A stretch of 64,000 nucleotides of DNA from Chitinophaga hostae (GTDB taxonomy: Bacteria > Bacteroidota > Bacteroidia > Chitinophagales > Chitinophagaceae), in assembly GCF_018224885.1 (NCBI RefSeq), contig NZ_JAGTXB010000010.1:186001-250000 (forward strand), read 5' to 3'. The notes beneath the pieces were generated by a model that made no database searches, was not told the DNA's origin, and saw nothing but the letters and a program-made list of their open reading frames with translations. Below, piece by piece: positions 37,301 to 42,724 of the stretch; position 1 is the stretch's first letter, and each line of letters starts with the position of its first letter. A program made the position numbers and the translations under genes.

Positions 37301-39873
37301 CACCTGCTGATACCACGGTAGATTGCGACAAAGTACCTGCAGGATTCAATCTTACAGCAGACGACAACTGTACCGCCGGTGTGATCACCGTAGTACCGAA
37401 AGACTCGATCGCACGCAATAACCAGAACTGTGCTAATAACTATGTGATCTACAGGAAATGGACAGCCTTCGATGAATGTGGTAATGCACGTGCAGTACAA
37501 CAGATTATCAGGGTACAGGATACCACTAAACCGGTATTCAGCATGCCGGCTCCGAAAGACACCACGGTGGATTGCGATAAGGTTCCTGCATGGCCGCCGA
37601 TTACCGCCACCGATAACTGCAGTGCTACCGTACAGGTATTCACGAGCACTAAAACGGTGAAATTACCAGGCAACTGTGCCGGTAACTACCAGGAAACACG
37701 TACCTGGACCGTAACCGATGATTGCGGTAACAAATCCACCATGCAGCAGACCATCACTGTACAGGATACCACTAAGCCGGTATTCACGGTGAAACCTCCT
37801 GCAGATACAACGGTGAGCTGCGATAACATCCCTGCTCCTTCCACAGATGTTCAGGTAACAGATAATTGCAGCAGCATCGGAAACGGGTTAACCGTAAGCC
37901 GCCGTATTACCACAGAAAGAACACCTGGTGAATGTGCAGGTAACTACCGCATCATCAGAACATGGATTGCGAAAGATGCCTGTGGCAATACCACTACCAT
38001 CACGCAGATTGTAACAGTGAAGGATACCACCAGACCGGTAATTATGCCTGCTCCGGCAGATGTAGTACTGTTCTGCCAGGATAAGATCCCTGCTCCTCCT
38101 GTGTTAACAGCAACAGACAACTGTGATAATACCTTCCCGAAAAGAGCTATCTATACGGAAGATCCATATGTGGCAGATATCTGTAACGGCTATACGATTG
38201 TAAGAAGATGGAGCATCATGGATGCCTGCGGCAATAAAGCCAACGACGTTATCCAGCGGGTGATCATCAACCCTTGTGCTAAACCGCAGCTGGAGGCTAC
38301 CCTGCCTTCCAACTGCTCCGATAACGGAAGAATTGCATTACGCAAAGTGGGTGACGTATACCTGCCGACCTTCACACTGGTAAGCGTAACACCTTCCAAT
38401 GCGGTAACAGGCTTACCACGTACACAAAGCAACAATGTGTTCAACCTGAATGGCGCTACTTCTGCATCATTCATCATTACAGATGGCAGAACAGGTTGTT
38501 CTTCCGACACGGTAACGTACAACCTGACCTATATCCAGAAACCAATGGTGAACCTCGGTAACGATACCACCATCTGCGGCGGCAACAGCCTCGTACTGGA
38601 TGCAGGACCAGCCAACTTCGCTTACCAGATTAAATGGTCTACCGGCGCAACTACGCAGCGGATCAACATTAATCAGGCCGGCACCTACTGGGTAAATGTA
38701 AGCAACGGCGAATGTGCCACAACAGATACCATTCATGTTGGTCTCGTTCCAACACCACTGGTAGATATCCCGGATACTACCATCTGCCGCGGTCAGTCCG
38801 TGAAACTGGATGCATACGTAGACGGTGCACAATACCTCTGGAGTAATGGTTCCACCGCTCCTTCTATCCTGGTGGGCACCCAGGAACAATTCTGGGTGAA
38901 AGTGATGAAGTCCGGATGTATCACTATCGATACCGTGAAAGTGAGTGTAAATCCTCCACCAGATATCAGCCTGAGTCGTGATACTTCGATCTGTCCTGAT
39001 CAGTCTATCATGCTCACCGTGAATTCAAATGGCGGCCGTATTAAATGGCAGACAGGCGAAACCAGCAATTCCATCGTGGTAAATCAGCCTGGTGGCTACT
39101 GGGTCGCGGTAAGCAGAGACAACTGCGTGGTAAGAGATACGGTGAACGTAAGACTTAAACCATCGATCACCCTGGATCTGGGACCAGACAGGAACATCTG
39201 CCCTGGCGGCAGCATTACCCTGAACGGTACCAACCCGGATGCGGTTTCCTACCTCTGGAATGACGGCGATCCAAACCCGGTTAAACAAATTACGCAGGCC
39301 GGCAAATACAAACTGGCAGTAATGGATAGATTCTGTCAACGCGTATTCATCGACAGCGTAAACGTGAACATCACCGGTTTACCAGTCATTAACCTGGGCA
39401 GAGACACAACACTCTGTAAAGGTGAAACCCTGATCCTGCGCGCCGAAGGCGGTGGCATCACCGGTGTAAGATGGGATAACGGATCATCGGCTCCTTCTCT
39501 CACGGTGACAAACGGAGGCACATATAAAGTAACTGTGTTCAACGATTGCGGATCCGCCACCGACGATATCACAGTAGACTTTGTGGTATGCGAACCTAAA
39601 CCGACCATACCAAATGCCTTCTCACCAAACGGCGATGGACGTAACGATGTATTCAGACCGGTAGTAAGAGGACAAATGTTCGACTATGAACTGCGGATCT
39701 TTAACCGCTGGGGTGAATTAATCTTTATGACTTCCGATGACCACAGAGGATGGGATGGTAAATACAAAGGCGTTCCTGTAGATATTGGCACCTACGTATG
39801 GTGGCTGAACTACAAGAAAGTAGCCGGAGGAAAATCCAACGTTCTCAAAGGTGAAGTAACGGTAGTACGCTAA
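22336..39873 (+). CDS. Giant repeat-rich surface protein with T9SS (gliding-motility type) C-terminal sorting domain
   Basis: 5845 residues. Residues 1-24 form a signal peptide (cleavage SEAQ/T). A PKD/Ig-like domain is followed by a jelly-roll-like domain at about 134-358 (ending NDIAIDDISFKYC), then further Ig/PKD-like domains to about 1040. Residues 1041-4276 are 37 tandem repeats of 86-88 residues, each with the same core: AHCNDS, ILTGNNP, GAKGVWRYP, YNSKVIVPAG, VFTWWVTNGVCDST, AKVTITNY. Diverged relatives continue to about 4720. Then follow five HYR-like units (about 4815-5310, phrase DTTKPVF) and five PKD-like units (about 5406-5754, phrase LGNDTTIC). The end, PNAFSPNGDGRNDVF to the stop (about 5757-5845), is the CHU_C/type B sorting domain. 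The protein should cross the outer membrane by type IX secretion and extend from the surface as an adhesin or matrix protein. Two Cys per repeat could form a disulfide. Confidence 0.93.
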   Translation: MKRLLTFLFLLLGIVLLNIRSEAQTASTPAFMNLPDTVCMGSYVSMNAFFWKGSTVEKADWVVTGGTYNIYYTSDQNNPMIGQLPEPAYKKNALTLVFTSTGTFTITATLYYRGRTYPVTKKIVVKDCSIITCQGQNTGVGDFLEDFGKFKNGDNVSRSSPYVPPPAATPGPLDGYKYVQLPIASNGSFPDNSYTIWSNTQVRTDWVWSLDHSPNTSPDSVGGMLVANSAIEKKTFYIRKGVPVCPGSLYNFSAWFMNLNPLKVFNGNSGTGCADGNSDGYHYAGVSFLISDNATGTVLAKFKTYDVSMNLDGPEWQMYGGGFKTPANVTSVTLSIVNDRLGDCGNDIAIDDISFKYCSPYIYSFIDGQDKPPLRMDSLCEGAPVTIKAVYSPLNYFTNPTYEWQYTQDTLHWPASGTPSTFPAGVTGINTAVLTFPPGTLKGDPNQIVDYYFRVNIIETGNPSNCASPSLYTKITVLPKPKVTISSGRICIGDSVLLTASGGYSAYEWQTTPVIKGPKMTASPTVNTTFSAIGIANYGWNSVKNEPRVCTDTGYAKVIVDQQPVIKATATPLDICLGSQVKLSETHSGAPVDSISWRWQYNGANIGNLNDVTLNHTPADTGTKKYKVILNNHTCSAADSVFVNVRSLPNADVDTTYTQCNTNNFTVKRSTPPADQQGKWIFDGPSKGATITGSTTNPQTTVSGVQPGDTVRLFWVITNKSLAACTDTNRVTLINTKPLTPSVAGTDMVQCDTTTFRLNASRPLNNGEKGKWTLGAGTTALDVSIDYDTAYNAIATILGATRPKTVQLIWTISNGVCPGPNSTSINLTLKKSPTVNITAAAVCNTVDSFNIAYTGKTGTILNYVLDVLPTAAVTRKMPGFTQVSGTWPNANAAGSFNVKLPANTPAGNYDFVITVKEGTLTGCGKTVVFSLSVEKPSTAPTTVTATIDSICVKANTTLTVTGGSLGTDSTGKAATWKWYTGGCPLTPGSKRVYPASSNADSSIVTFNNVTTTTTYYVRAEGVTACAATGCASVTVIVFAQPNVAATTPIAAHCSDSAFILTGNAPSAGAKGVWRYPATPGVIITDSTLYNSKVIVPAGNSVVFTWWITNGVCDSTSAKVTITNYPKPNTATTTPITAHCNDSAFILTGNNPTAFGAKGIWRYPATPGVIITDATLYNSKVIVPAGQSVVFTWWVTNGVCDSTNAKVTITNYPTPNTATTTPIAAHCNDSAFILTGNNPTAFGAKGIWRYPATPGVIITDATLYNSKVIVPAGQSVVFTWWVTNGVCDSTSAKVTITNYPTPNTATTTPIPAHCNDSAFILTGNNPTAFGAKGIWRYPATPGVIITDATLYNSKVIVPAGQSVVFTWWVTNGVCDSTSAKVTVTNYPTPNTATTTPIPAHCNDSAFILTGNNPTAFGAKGIWRYPATPGVIITDATLYNSKVIVPAGNSVVFTWWVTNGVCDSTSAKVTITNYPTPNTATTTPIAAHCNDSAFILTGNNPTAFGAKGIWRYPATPGVIITDATLYNSKVIVPAGNSVVFTWWVTNGVCDSTSAKVTITNYPKPNTATTTPIAAHCNDSAFILTGNNPTAFGAKGIWRYPATPGVIITDATLYNSKVIVPAGQSVVFTWWVTNGVCDSTSAKVTITNYPTPNTATTTPIPAHCNDSAFILTGNNPTAFGAKGIWRYPATPGVIITDATLYNSKVIVPAGQSVVFTWWVTNGVCDSTSAKVTITNYPTPNTATTTPIPAHCNDSAFILTGNNPTAFGAKGIWRYPATPGVIITDATLYNSKVIVPAGNSVVFTWWVTNGVCDSTSAKVTITNYPKPNTATTTPITAHCNDSAFILTGNNPTAFGAKGIWRYPATPGVIITDATLYNSKVIVPAGNSVVFTWWVTNGVCDSTSAKVTVTNYPTPNTATTTPIPAHCNDSAFILTGNNPTAFGAKGIWRYPATPGVIITDATLYNSKVIVPAGQSVVFTWWVTNGVCDSTSAKVTITNYPTPNTATTTPIPAHCNDSAFILTGNNPTAFGAKGIWRYPATPGVIITDATLYNSKVIVPAGNSVVFTWWVTNGVCDSTSAKVTITNYPKPNTATTTPIAAHCNDSAFILTGNNPTAFGAKGIWRYPATPGVIITDATLYNSKVIVPAGQSVVFTWWITNGVCDSTSAKVTITNYPKPNTATTAPIAAHCNDSVFILTGNNPNTFGAKGVWRYPATPGIVITDSTLYNSKVIVPAGQSVVFTWWVTNGVCDSTSAKVTITNYPKPNTATTAPIAAHCNDSVFILTGNNPNTFGAKGVWRYPATPGVIITDSTLYNSKVIVPAGNSVVFTWWVTNGVCDSTSAKVTITNYPKPNIATTAPITAHCNDSVFILTGNNPNTFGAKGVWRYPNTAVGVKITDSTLYNSKVIVPAGQSVVFTWWITNGLCDSTSAKVTITNYPKPNTATTTPIAAHCNDSVFILTGNNPNTFGAKGVWRFPATPGVIITDSTLYNSKVIVPAGNAVVFTWWVTNGVCDSTSAKVTITNYPKPNTATTNPIAAHCNDSVFILTGNNPNTFGAKGVWRYPNTAVGVKITDSTLYNSKVIVPAGQSVVFTWWVTNGVCDSSSAKVTITNYPKPNTATTAPIAAHCNDSVFVLTGNNPNTFGAKGVWRFPATPGVIITDSTLYNSKVIVPAGNSLVFTWWVTNGVCDSTSAKVTITNYPKPNTATTAPIPAHCNDSVFILTGNNPNTFGAKGVWRYPNTAVGVKITDSTLYNSKVIVPAGQSVVFTWWITNGFCDSTSAKVTITNYPKPNIATTAPIAAHCNDSVFTLTGNNPNTFGAKGVWRYPNTAVGVKITDSTLYNSKVIVPAGQSVVFTWWITNGVCDSTSAKVTITNYPKPNIATTTPIAAHCNDSVFILTGNNPTTFGAKGVWRYPNTAVGVKITDSTLYNSKVIVPAGQSVVFTWWITNGVCDSSSAKVTITNYPKPNIATTAPIAAHCNDSVFILTGNNPTTFGAKGVWRYPATPGVIITDSTRYNTKVIVPAGNSVAFTWWITNGICDSTSAKVTITNYPKPNVATTVPIAAHCNDSVFILTGNNPNTFGAKGVWRFPATPGVIITDSTRYNSKVIVPAGNSVAFTWWITNGVCDSTSAKVTITNYPKPNVATAAPIAAHCNDSVFILTGNRPTTFGAKGVWRYPSTAVGVKLTDSTLHNSKVIVPAGQSVVFTWWITNGVCDSSSAKVTITNYPKPNIATTAPIATHCNDSVFILTGNNPNTFGAKGVWRYPNTAVGVKITDSTRYNSKVIVPAGQSVVFTWWITNGVCDSTSAKVTITNYPKPNVATTAPITAHCNDSVFILTGNNLTTFGAKGVWRYPNTAVGVKITDSTLYNSKVIVPAGQSVVFTWWITNGVCDSTSAKVTITNYPKPNIATTAPIAAHCNDSVFILTGNNPNTFGAKGVWRYPNTAVGVKITDSTLYNSKVIVPAGQSVVFTWWVTNGVCDSTNAKVTITNYPKPNVATTAPIAAHCNDSVFILTGNNPTTFGAKGVWRYPNTAVGVKITDSTLSNSKVIVPAGQSVVFTWWITNGVCDSTSAKVTITNYPKPNTATTAPIAAHCNDSAFILTGNRPTTFGAKGVWRYPNTAVGVKITDSTLYNSNVIVPAGQSVVFTWWVTNGVCDSTSAKVTITNYPKPNLATTAPIAAHCNDSVFILTGNRPTTFGAKGVWRYPNTAVGVKITDSTLYNSKVIVPAGQSVVFTWWITNGVCDSTNAKVTITNYPKPNVATTAPIAAHCNDSVFILTGNNPNTFGAKGVWRYPNTAMGVKITDSTRYNFKVIVPAGQSVVFTWWITNGVCDSTSAKVTITNYPKPNTATTAPIPAHCNDSVFILTGNNPNTFGAKGVWRYPNTAVGVKFTDSTLYNSKVIVPAGQSVVFTWWVTNGVCDSTSAKVTITNYPKPNTATTAPIAARCNDSVFILTGNNPNTFGAKGVWRYPNTAVGIKIADSTLYNSKVIVPAGQSVAFTWWITNGVCDSTGAKVTITNYAQPNLATTRPIAAHCNDSVFTLTGNNPNSYGAKGVWRYPNTATGVKITDSTLYNSQVIVPAGQSVVFTWWVTNGVCDSTSAKVTVINYPKPNTATTAPIAAHCNDSVFILTGNNPNTFGARGVWRYPNTAVGVKITDSTLYNSKVIVPAGQSVVFTWWVTNGVCDSTSAKVTITNYPQPNVATTRPIAAHCNDSVFTLTGNNPNTYGAKGVWRYPNTAVGVKIADSTLYNSKVIVPAGQSVVFTWWITNGVCDSTNAKVTITNYNLPAVATVGKDQEHCNDSLFTLTGNTPSGYLAKGVWRYPAAFNGAVIITDSSKGNTTVIVKAGNTVPFTWWITNGVCDSTKATINITNYATANKANAGPDQRICNNTADFIMQANTPGVPTAKGIWTDISRVPGRATIKSPNSPTTAVSVPVGDTVVLQWAIANGVCDTTFSRVTIINYKAAVTANAGPNQEKCNTTADFSMKASEPGSSSATGVWEDVSRIPGRATIKSPNDPFTNVTVPIGDTVILKWTVSNGTCTSSSSIVTLINYKKADDANAGADIEMCNNTGDFTMAATAPSVPSARGFWSIVKGNAVIRSINSPVSAVNVNVGDTVTLRWTVTNGVCSATWDDVTLINYRLPIAANAGPDQEHCDDAAFKMNASDPGVAGAKGTWIVTSNNAALITISNINQKDATITVPAGETAQLTWVVSNGVCDASSSSVTLINRKPILGNTIQADQTVCITETPMAIRGIALSGGNGTYTYQWQQSTAGAAGPFTNINGANSDIYQPGVLSANTWYRRVVASGACINNISNAVKITVVTLRPIVTSTPPAITTECEKGKDYTTLFGEPVFSHAPYDGEALTVTYNDVTVVTSPCLSTITRTWTATDRCGLSVSASQTITIKDTRAPVFTTPAPADTTVDCDKVPAAKDLKVMDDCAGEITIPMVEVRQDVPGSCANSYLLIRTWTAKDACNTGVTLKQVITVKDMTAPVFNVATPADTTVDCDKVPAGFNLTADDNCTAGVITVVPKDSIARNNQNCANNYVIYRKWTAFDECGNARAVQQIIRVQDTTKPVFSMPAPKDTTVDCDKVPAWPPITATDNCSATVQVFTSTKTVKLPGNCAGNYQETRTWTVTDDCGNKSTMQQTITVQDTTKPVFTVKPPADTTVSCDNIPAPSTDVQVTDNCSSIGNGLTVSRRITTERTPGECAGNYRIIRTWIAKDACGNTTTITQIVTVKDTTRPVIMPAPADVVLFCQDKIPAPPVLTATDNCDNTFPKRAIYTEDPYVADICNGYTIVRRWSIMDACGNKANDVIQRVIINPCAKPQLEATLPSNCSDNGRIALRKVGDVYLPTFTLVSVTPSNAVTGLPRTQSNNVFNLNGATSASFIITDGRTGCSSDTVTYNLTYIQKPMVNLGNDTTICGGNSLVLDAGPANFAYQIKWSTGATTQRININQAGTYWVNVSNGECATTDTIHVGLVPTPLVDIPDTTICRGQSVKLDAYVDGAQYLWSNGSTAPSILVGTQEQFWVKVMKSGCITIDTVKVSVNPPPDISLSRDTSICPDQSIMLTVNSNGGRIKWQTGETSNSIVVNQPGGYWVAVSRDNCVVRDTVNVRLKPSITLDLGPDRNICPGGSITLNGTNPDAVSYLWNDGDPNPVKQITQAGKYKLAVMDRFCQRVFIDSVNVNITGLPVINLGRDTTLCKGETLILRAEGGGITGVRWDNGSSAPSLTVTNGGTYKVTVFNDCGSATDDITVDFVVCEPKPTIPNAFSPNGDGRNDVFRPVVRGQMFDYELRIFNRWGELIFMTSDDHRGWDGKYKGVPVDIGTYVWWLNYKKVAGGKSNVLKGEVTVVR
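25456..35163 (+). repeat. Coding tandem repeat array, 37 units of 258/261/264 bp
   Basis: Counted from the translation: one unit of 258 bp, eighteen of 261 and eighteen of 264, which together make exactly 9708 bp. The 261-bp form has PATPGVIITD; the 264-bp form has PNTAVGVKITD, one residue longer. Units 2-13 are nearly identical in DNA; units 14-37 are more varied and mix both forms. The array is flanked by recognisable but strongly diverged units (from 35164). Confidence 0.95.
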
Positions 39874-39891
39874 TACGTACCAACATAACAC

Positions 39892-39937
39892 AAAAGCAGA
39901 AAGCAAAAGGCGATTGTCCTTTTGCTTTCTGCTTTTT
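39892..39937 (+). terminator. Strong terminator of the giant gene
   Basis: Perfect 19-bp stem (39892-39910 and 39918-39936) with a 7-base loop and a T run at the end of the right arm. Confidence 0.9.
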
Positions 39938-39972
39938 GCTACCTTAGCGGATAACCAGAAATCATCACGAAT

Positions 39973-40266
39973 ATGAAAGTTTACGACACGGTCACGGCAG
40001 CCATGGAAGACCTGCGCAAACGTGGATACACGGCAGACTTCAACCTGCTTTTCGACTGCATACACGCAGGAGAAACCAAAATTCATCCACAGGATTTTGA
40101 CATCACAGAAACCTACCGTTTCGAGGGCGATACCGATCCGGGAGATGAAGCAGTGGTTTATGCCATTGAAACTAAAACAGGCGTCAAAGGAGTATTGATG
40201 TACGGGTATGGTGTTTATTCAGAAGATATGTCTGCCGACATGATCCGGAAGCTCGGATCAAAATAA
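39973..40266 (+). CDS. Small uncharacterised protein (Bacteroidota family often labelled phosphoribosylpyrophosphate synthetase)
   Basis: 97 residues: MKVYDTVTAAMEDLRKRGYT, then DFNLLFDCIHAG, then YRFEGDTDPGDEAVVYAIE and a C-terminal GYGVYSEDMSADMIRKL. Short proteins with this pattern are common in Bacteroidota and, as I recall, are often annotated as phosphoribosylpyrophosphate synthetase. None of the motifs of that enzyme is present and the protein is less than a third of its length, so I do not accept that label. It is cytoplasmic, with an alternating helix/strand pattern. It stands alone between two strong terminators, so it has its own promoter and is monocistronic. Confidence 0.75.
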   Translation: MKVYDTVTAAMEDLRKRGYTADFNLLFDCIHAGETKIHPQDFDITETYRFEGDTDPGDEAVVYAIETKTGVKGVLMYGYGVYSEDMSADMIRKLGSK

Positions 40267-40280
40267 CCAGCCATCATTAA

Positions 40281-40326
40281 TAAAAGAAACAGGTCCGGGT
40301 AGTAGTACCCGGACCTGTTTCTTTTA
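40281..40326 (+). terminator. Strong terminator after the small protein gene
   Basis: 21-bp perfect stem (40281-40301 and 40306-40326) with a 4-base loop, ending in CTTTTA. Confidence 0.88.
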
Positions 40327-40415
40327 TAGTATCTTCACCCTTCCCGGTACTTTCTCATCGTATCATTTCCTTTTCATAAAAAACACATTATTTTCACGGG
40401 TTACCAATAAAGTAT

Positions 40416-42668
40416 ATGTTGAAACGTATCAGCTTTTTATCTGTGTTGGCACTTGGTTGCGGCCTCACTGCCCATAGCCAGTCTGCCGGCAACCTCGACC
40501 TGATTCCCAGGCCAGCAGTAGTGTCGCCTGCCCAGGGAACATTTGCGGTTACACCCCAAACCAGGGTGTACACTGACCCGGCATTCAAAGCCGTTGCATC
40601 ATTGTTTGCAGCAACCGCCCATTTGCCGCAGCCCGCGCTGACCAGGGCAAAAGTAATTCCTGTACACAGTATTGTATTCAGCCTGGCCGATAAAACAGCT
40701 GTTCCGGATACTGCGGGATACCGGCTGAAGATCACCCCCAATAATACACTGGTACTGGCGCGCACCCAAACCGGCGCACTCCATGCCATGCAATCATTAT
40801 TGCAGCTGCAACTGCTACAGCCGGATCCCGGCATCCTGCCCTGCGCAGATATTGAAGACCATCCCCGGTTTGGCTACCGCGGCGTACACCTTGATGTGTC
40901 CAGGAACTTTTTTCCTGCTCCGTATATCAAACGTTTCATCGACCTGATGGCCCTGTATAAGATGAATACTTTCCACTGGCATCTTACAGACGGCGCCGGC
41001 TGGAGACTGGAAATCAAACGTTACCCGGAATTGACGAAAACAGCCGCCTGGCGCGAATATGGCAACTGGAAAGACTGGTGGACAAAAGGCCGGCGGTACT
41101 CACAGGAAGATGATCCCAATGCCTACGGCGGTTATTACACCCAGGCCCAGGCCCGCGAAATAGTGGCCTATGCAGCACAACGCGGTATCACCATTATTCC
41201 TGAAATAGAAATGCCCGGGCATTCAGAAGAAGTGTTGGCCGTGTACCCGCAACTTTCCTGCTCCGGCATACCTTATAAAAACTCGGAGCTATGCCTGGGT
41301 AATGAAGCTACCTTCAACTTCCTGGAAAATGTATTAACGGAAGTGATGGACATTTTTCCATCTTCCTATATCCATATTGGTGGCGATGAAGCAGATAAAA
41401 AAGCCTGGAAAGGCTGTCCAAAATGCCAGCAACGCATCCGCACTGAAAAGCTGAAAGACGAGCATGAACTGCAGAGTTATGCGATCCGGCGGATGGAAAA
41501 GTTCCTCCTGGCGCATAAACGTAAACTGCTGGGATGGGACGAAATACTCGAAGGCGGCCTCGCCCCCGAAGCTACTGTTATGTCGTGGCGCGGCGAAAGC
41601 GGCGGCATTGCGGCCGCCAGAGAAGGCCATAACGTGATCATGACGCCTGGCGCTTACTGTTATTTTGATAGTTACCAGGCGGATCCCGCCACCCAACCGG
41701 AAGCCATCGGCGGATATCTTCCACTGGAAAAAGTTTACAGCTACGAGCCCATTCCAAAAGAACTCGACGCCGCAGCTGCCAAACACGTACTCGGGGCACA
41801 GGCTAATATATGGACGGAATACATACCAACCACTTATCACCTGGAATACATGGTGTATCCGCGTTTGCTGGCTTTATCGGAAGTGGTATGGTCTGATACC
41901 GCACATAAAAACCTGCCCGATTTTCAGCGGCGGTTGCAAACTCATTACCGCTTACTCCAACGGCTAAACGTAAATTACTATCGCCCTTCCAATAGCATCA
42001 CTATCCACCCGGAAATAGATGCCGCCCATCACCGCACCGTGATTTCATTCACTTCCGAGCAATACCGTCCGCAGATCCGTTACACACTCGACGGCAGCAC
42101 ACCTGATAGCCAGTCGCAGTTATATACCGCTCCGTTTGAAGTAAAGGGCAGCGCTCCTGTAACGGCGGCCATCTTTAAAGACAGCCTGGTACAGGGCAAG
42201 CCCGCTTTTTTACAACTGGATGATCATATTGCTATCGGGAAAAAAGTAATTTACAATCTGCCTTACAGTAAAGGTTATCCCGCGCAACGGGAAGCCACGC
42301 TGGTAAATGGTTACCGTGGTTCGCTGACCTATGGAGATGGCCAGTGGCAAGGATTTGAAGGAAAGGATATGGATGTCACCATCGATATGGGCGACCTTAC
42401 TTCCCTCCATCGTTTATCCGTTACATTTATGCAACTGACCGGCCCTGGTGTATACATCCCTGCTTTTGTAGAGCTGCTGACAAGTGAAGATGGTAAAAAT
42501 TTCAACCAGTTGAAACAGCTAAACAACGATGTTCCTGTCAGTCTTTCGACGCTTGTTTTGAAGGATTTTAAATTTGACCTGGTTGGTCAGAAAGCGCGGT
42601 TTATCAGGGTTCACGCGAAGAACGAACAACATGGTTTTCTGTTTGCAGACGAAATCATCGTTTATTGA
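40416..42668 (+). CDS. GH20 beta-N-acetylhexosaminidase
   Basis: 750 residues with a signal peptide (cleavage near residue 21, AHSQ). A GH20b N-terminal domain is followed by the catalytic barrel: HPRFGYRGVHLDVSRNFFP, MNTFHWHLTDGAGWRLEIK, PEIEMPGHSEE, and the catalytic pair Asp324-Glu325 in HIGGDEADKKAW. MSWRGESGG and ANIWTEYIPT complete the site. The C-terminal region has a chitobiase-type beta domain (IRYTLDGSTPDSQSQLY) and an F5/8 type C-like domain. It removes terminal GlcNAc or GalNAc by substrate-assisted catalysis, in the periplasm or at the surface, fitting use of chitin oligomers or glycans. It converges on the S41 protease gene. Confidence 0.95.
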   Translation: MLKRISFLSVLALGCGLTAHSQSAGNLDLIPRPAVVSPAQGTFAVTPQTRVYTDPAFKAVASLFAATAHLPQPALTRAKVIPVHSIVFSLADKTAVPDTAGYRLKITPNNTLVLARTQTGALHAMQSLLQLQLLQPDPGILPCADIEDHPRFGYRGVHLDVSRNFFPAPYIKRFIDLMALYKMNTFHWHLTDGAGWRLEIKRYPELTKTAAWREYGNWKDWWTKGRRYSQEDDPNAYGGYYTQAQAREIVAYAAQRGITIIPEIEMPGHSEEVLAVYPQLSCSGIPYKNSELCLGNEATFNFLENVLTEVMDIFPSSYIHIGGDEADKKAWKGCPKCQQRIRTEKLKDEHELQSYAIRRMEKFLLAHKRKLLGWDEILEGGLAPEATVMSWRGESGGIAAAREGHNVIMTPGAYCYFDSYQADPATQPEAIGGYLPLEKVYSYEPIPKELDAAAAKHVLGAQANIWTEYIPTTYHLEYMVYPRLLALSEVVWSDTAHKNLPDFQRRLQTHYRLLQRLNVNYYRPSNSITIHPEIDAAHHRTVISFTSEQYRPQIRYTLDGSTPDSQSQLYTAPFEVKGSAPVTAAIFKDSLVQGKPAFLQLDDHIAIGKKVIYNLPYSKGYPAQREATLVNGYRGSLTYGDGQWQGFEGKDMDVTIDMGDLTSLHRLSVTFMQLTGPGVYIPAFVELLTSEDGKNFNQLKQLNNDVPVSLSTLVLKDFKFDLVGQKARFIRVHAKNEQHGFLFADEIIVY

Positions 42669-42673
42669 TAAAG

Positions 42674-42718
42674 ACGTTTAGGGTTTCTGAAACAATGCGT
42701 TTCAGAAACCCTAAACGT
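42674..42718. terminator. Bidirectional terminator between GH20 and S41 genes
   Basis: Perfect 20-bp stem (42674-42693 and 42699-42718), loop of 5. On the plus strand it runs into TTT and on the minus strand into TCTTT, serving both convergent genes. Confidence 0.8.
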
Positions 42719-42724
42719 TTAAAG

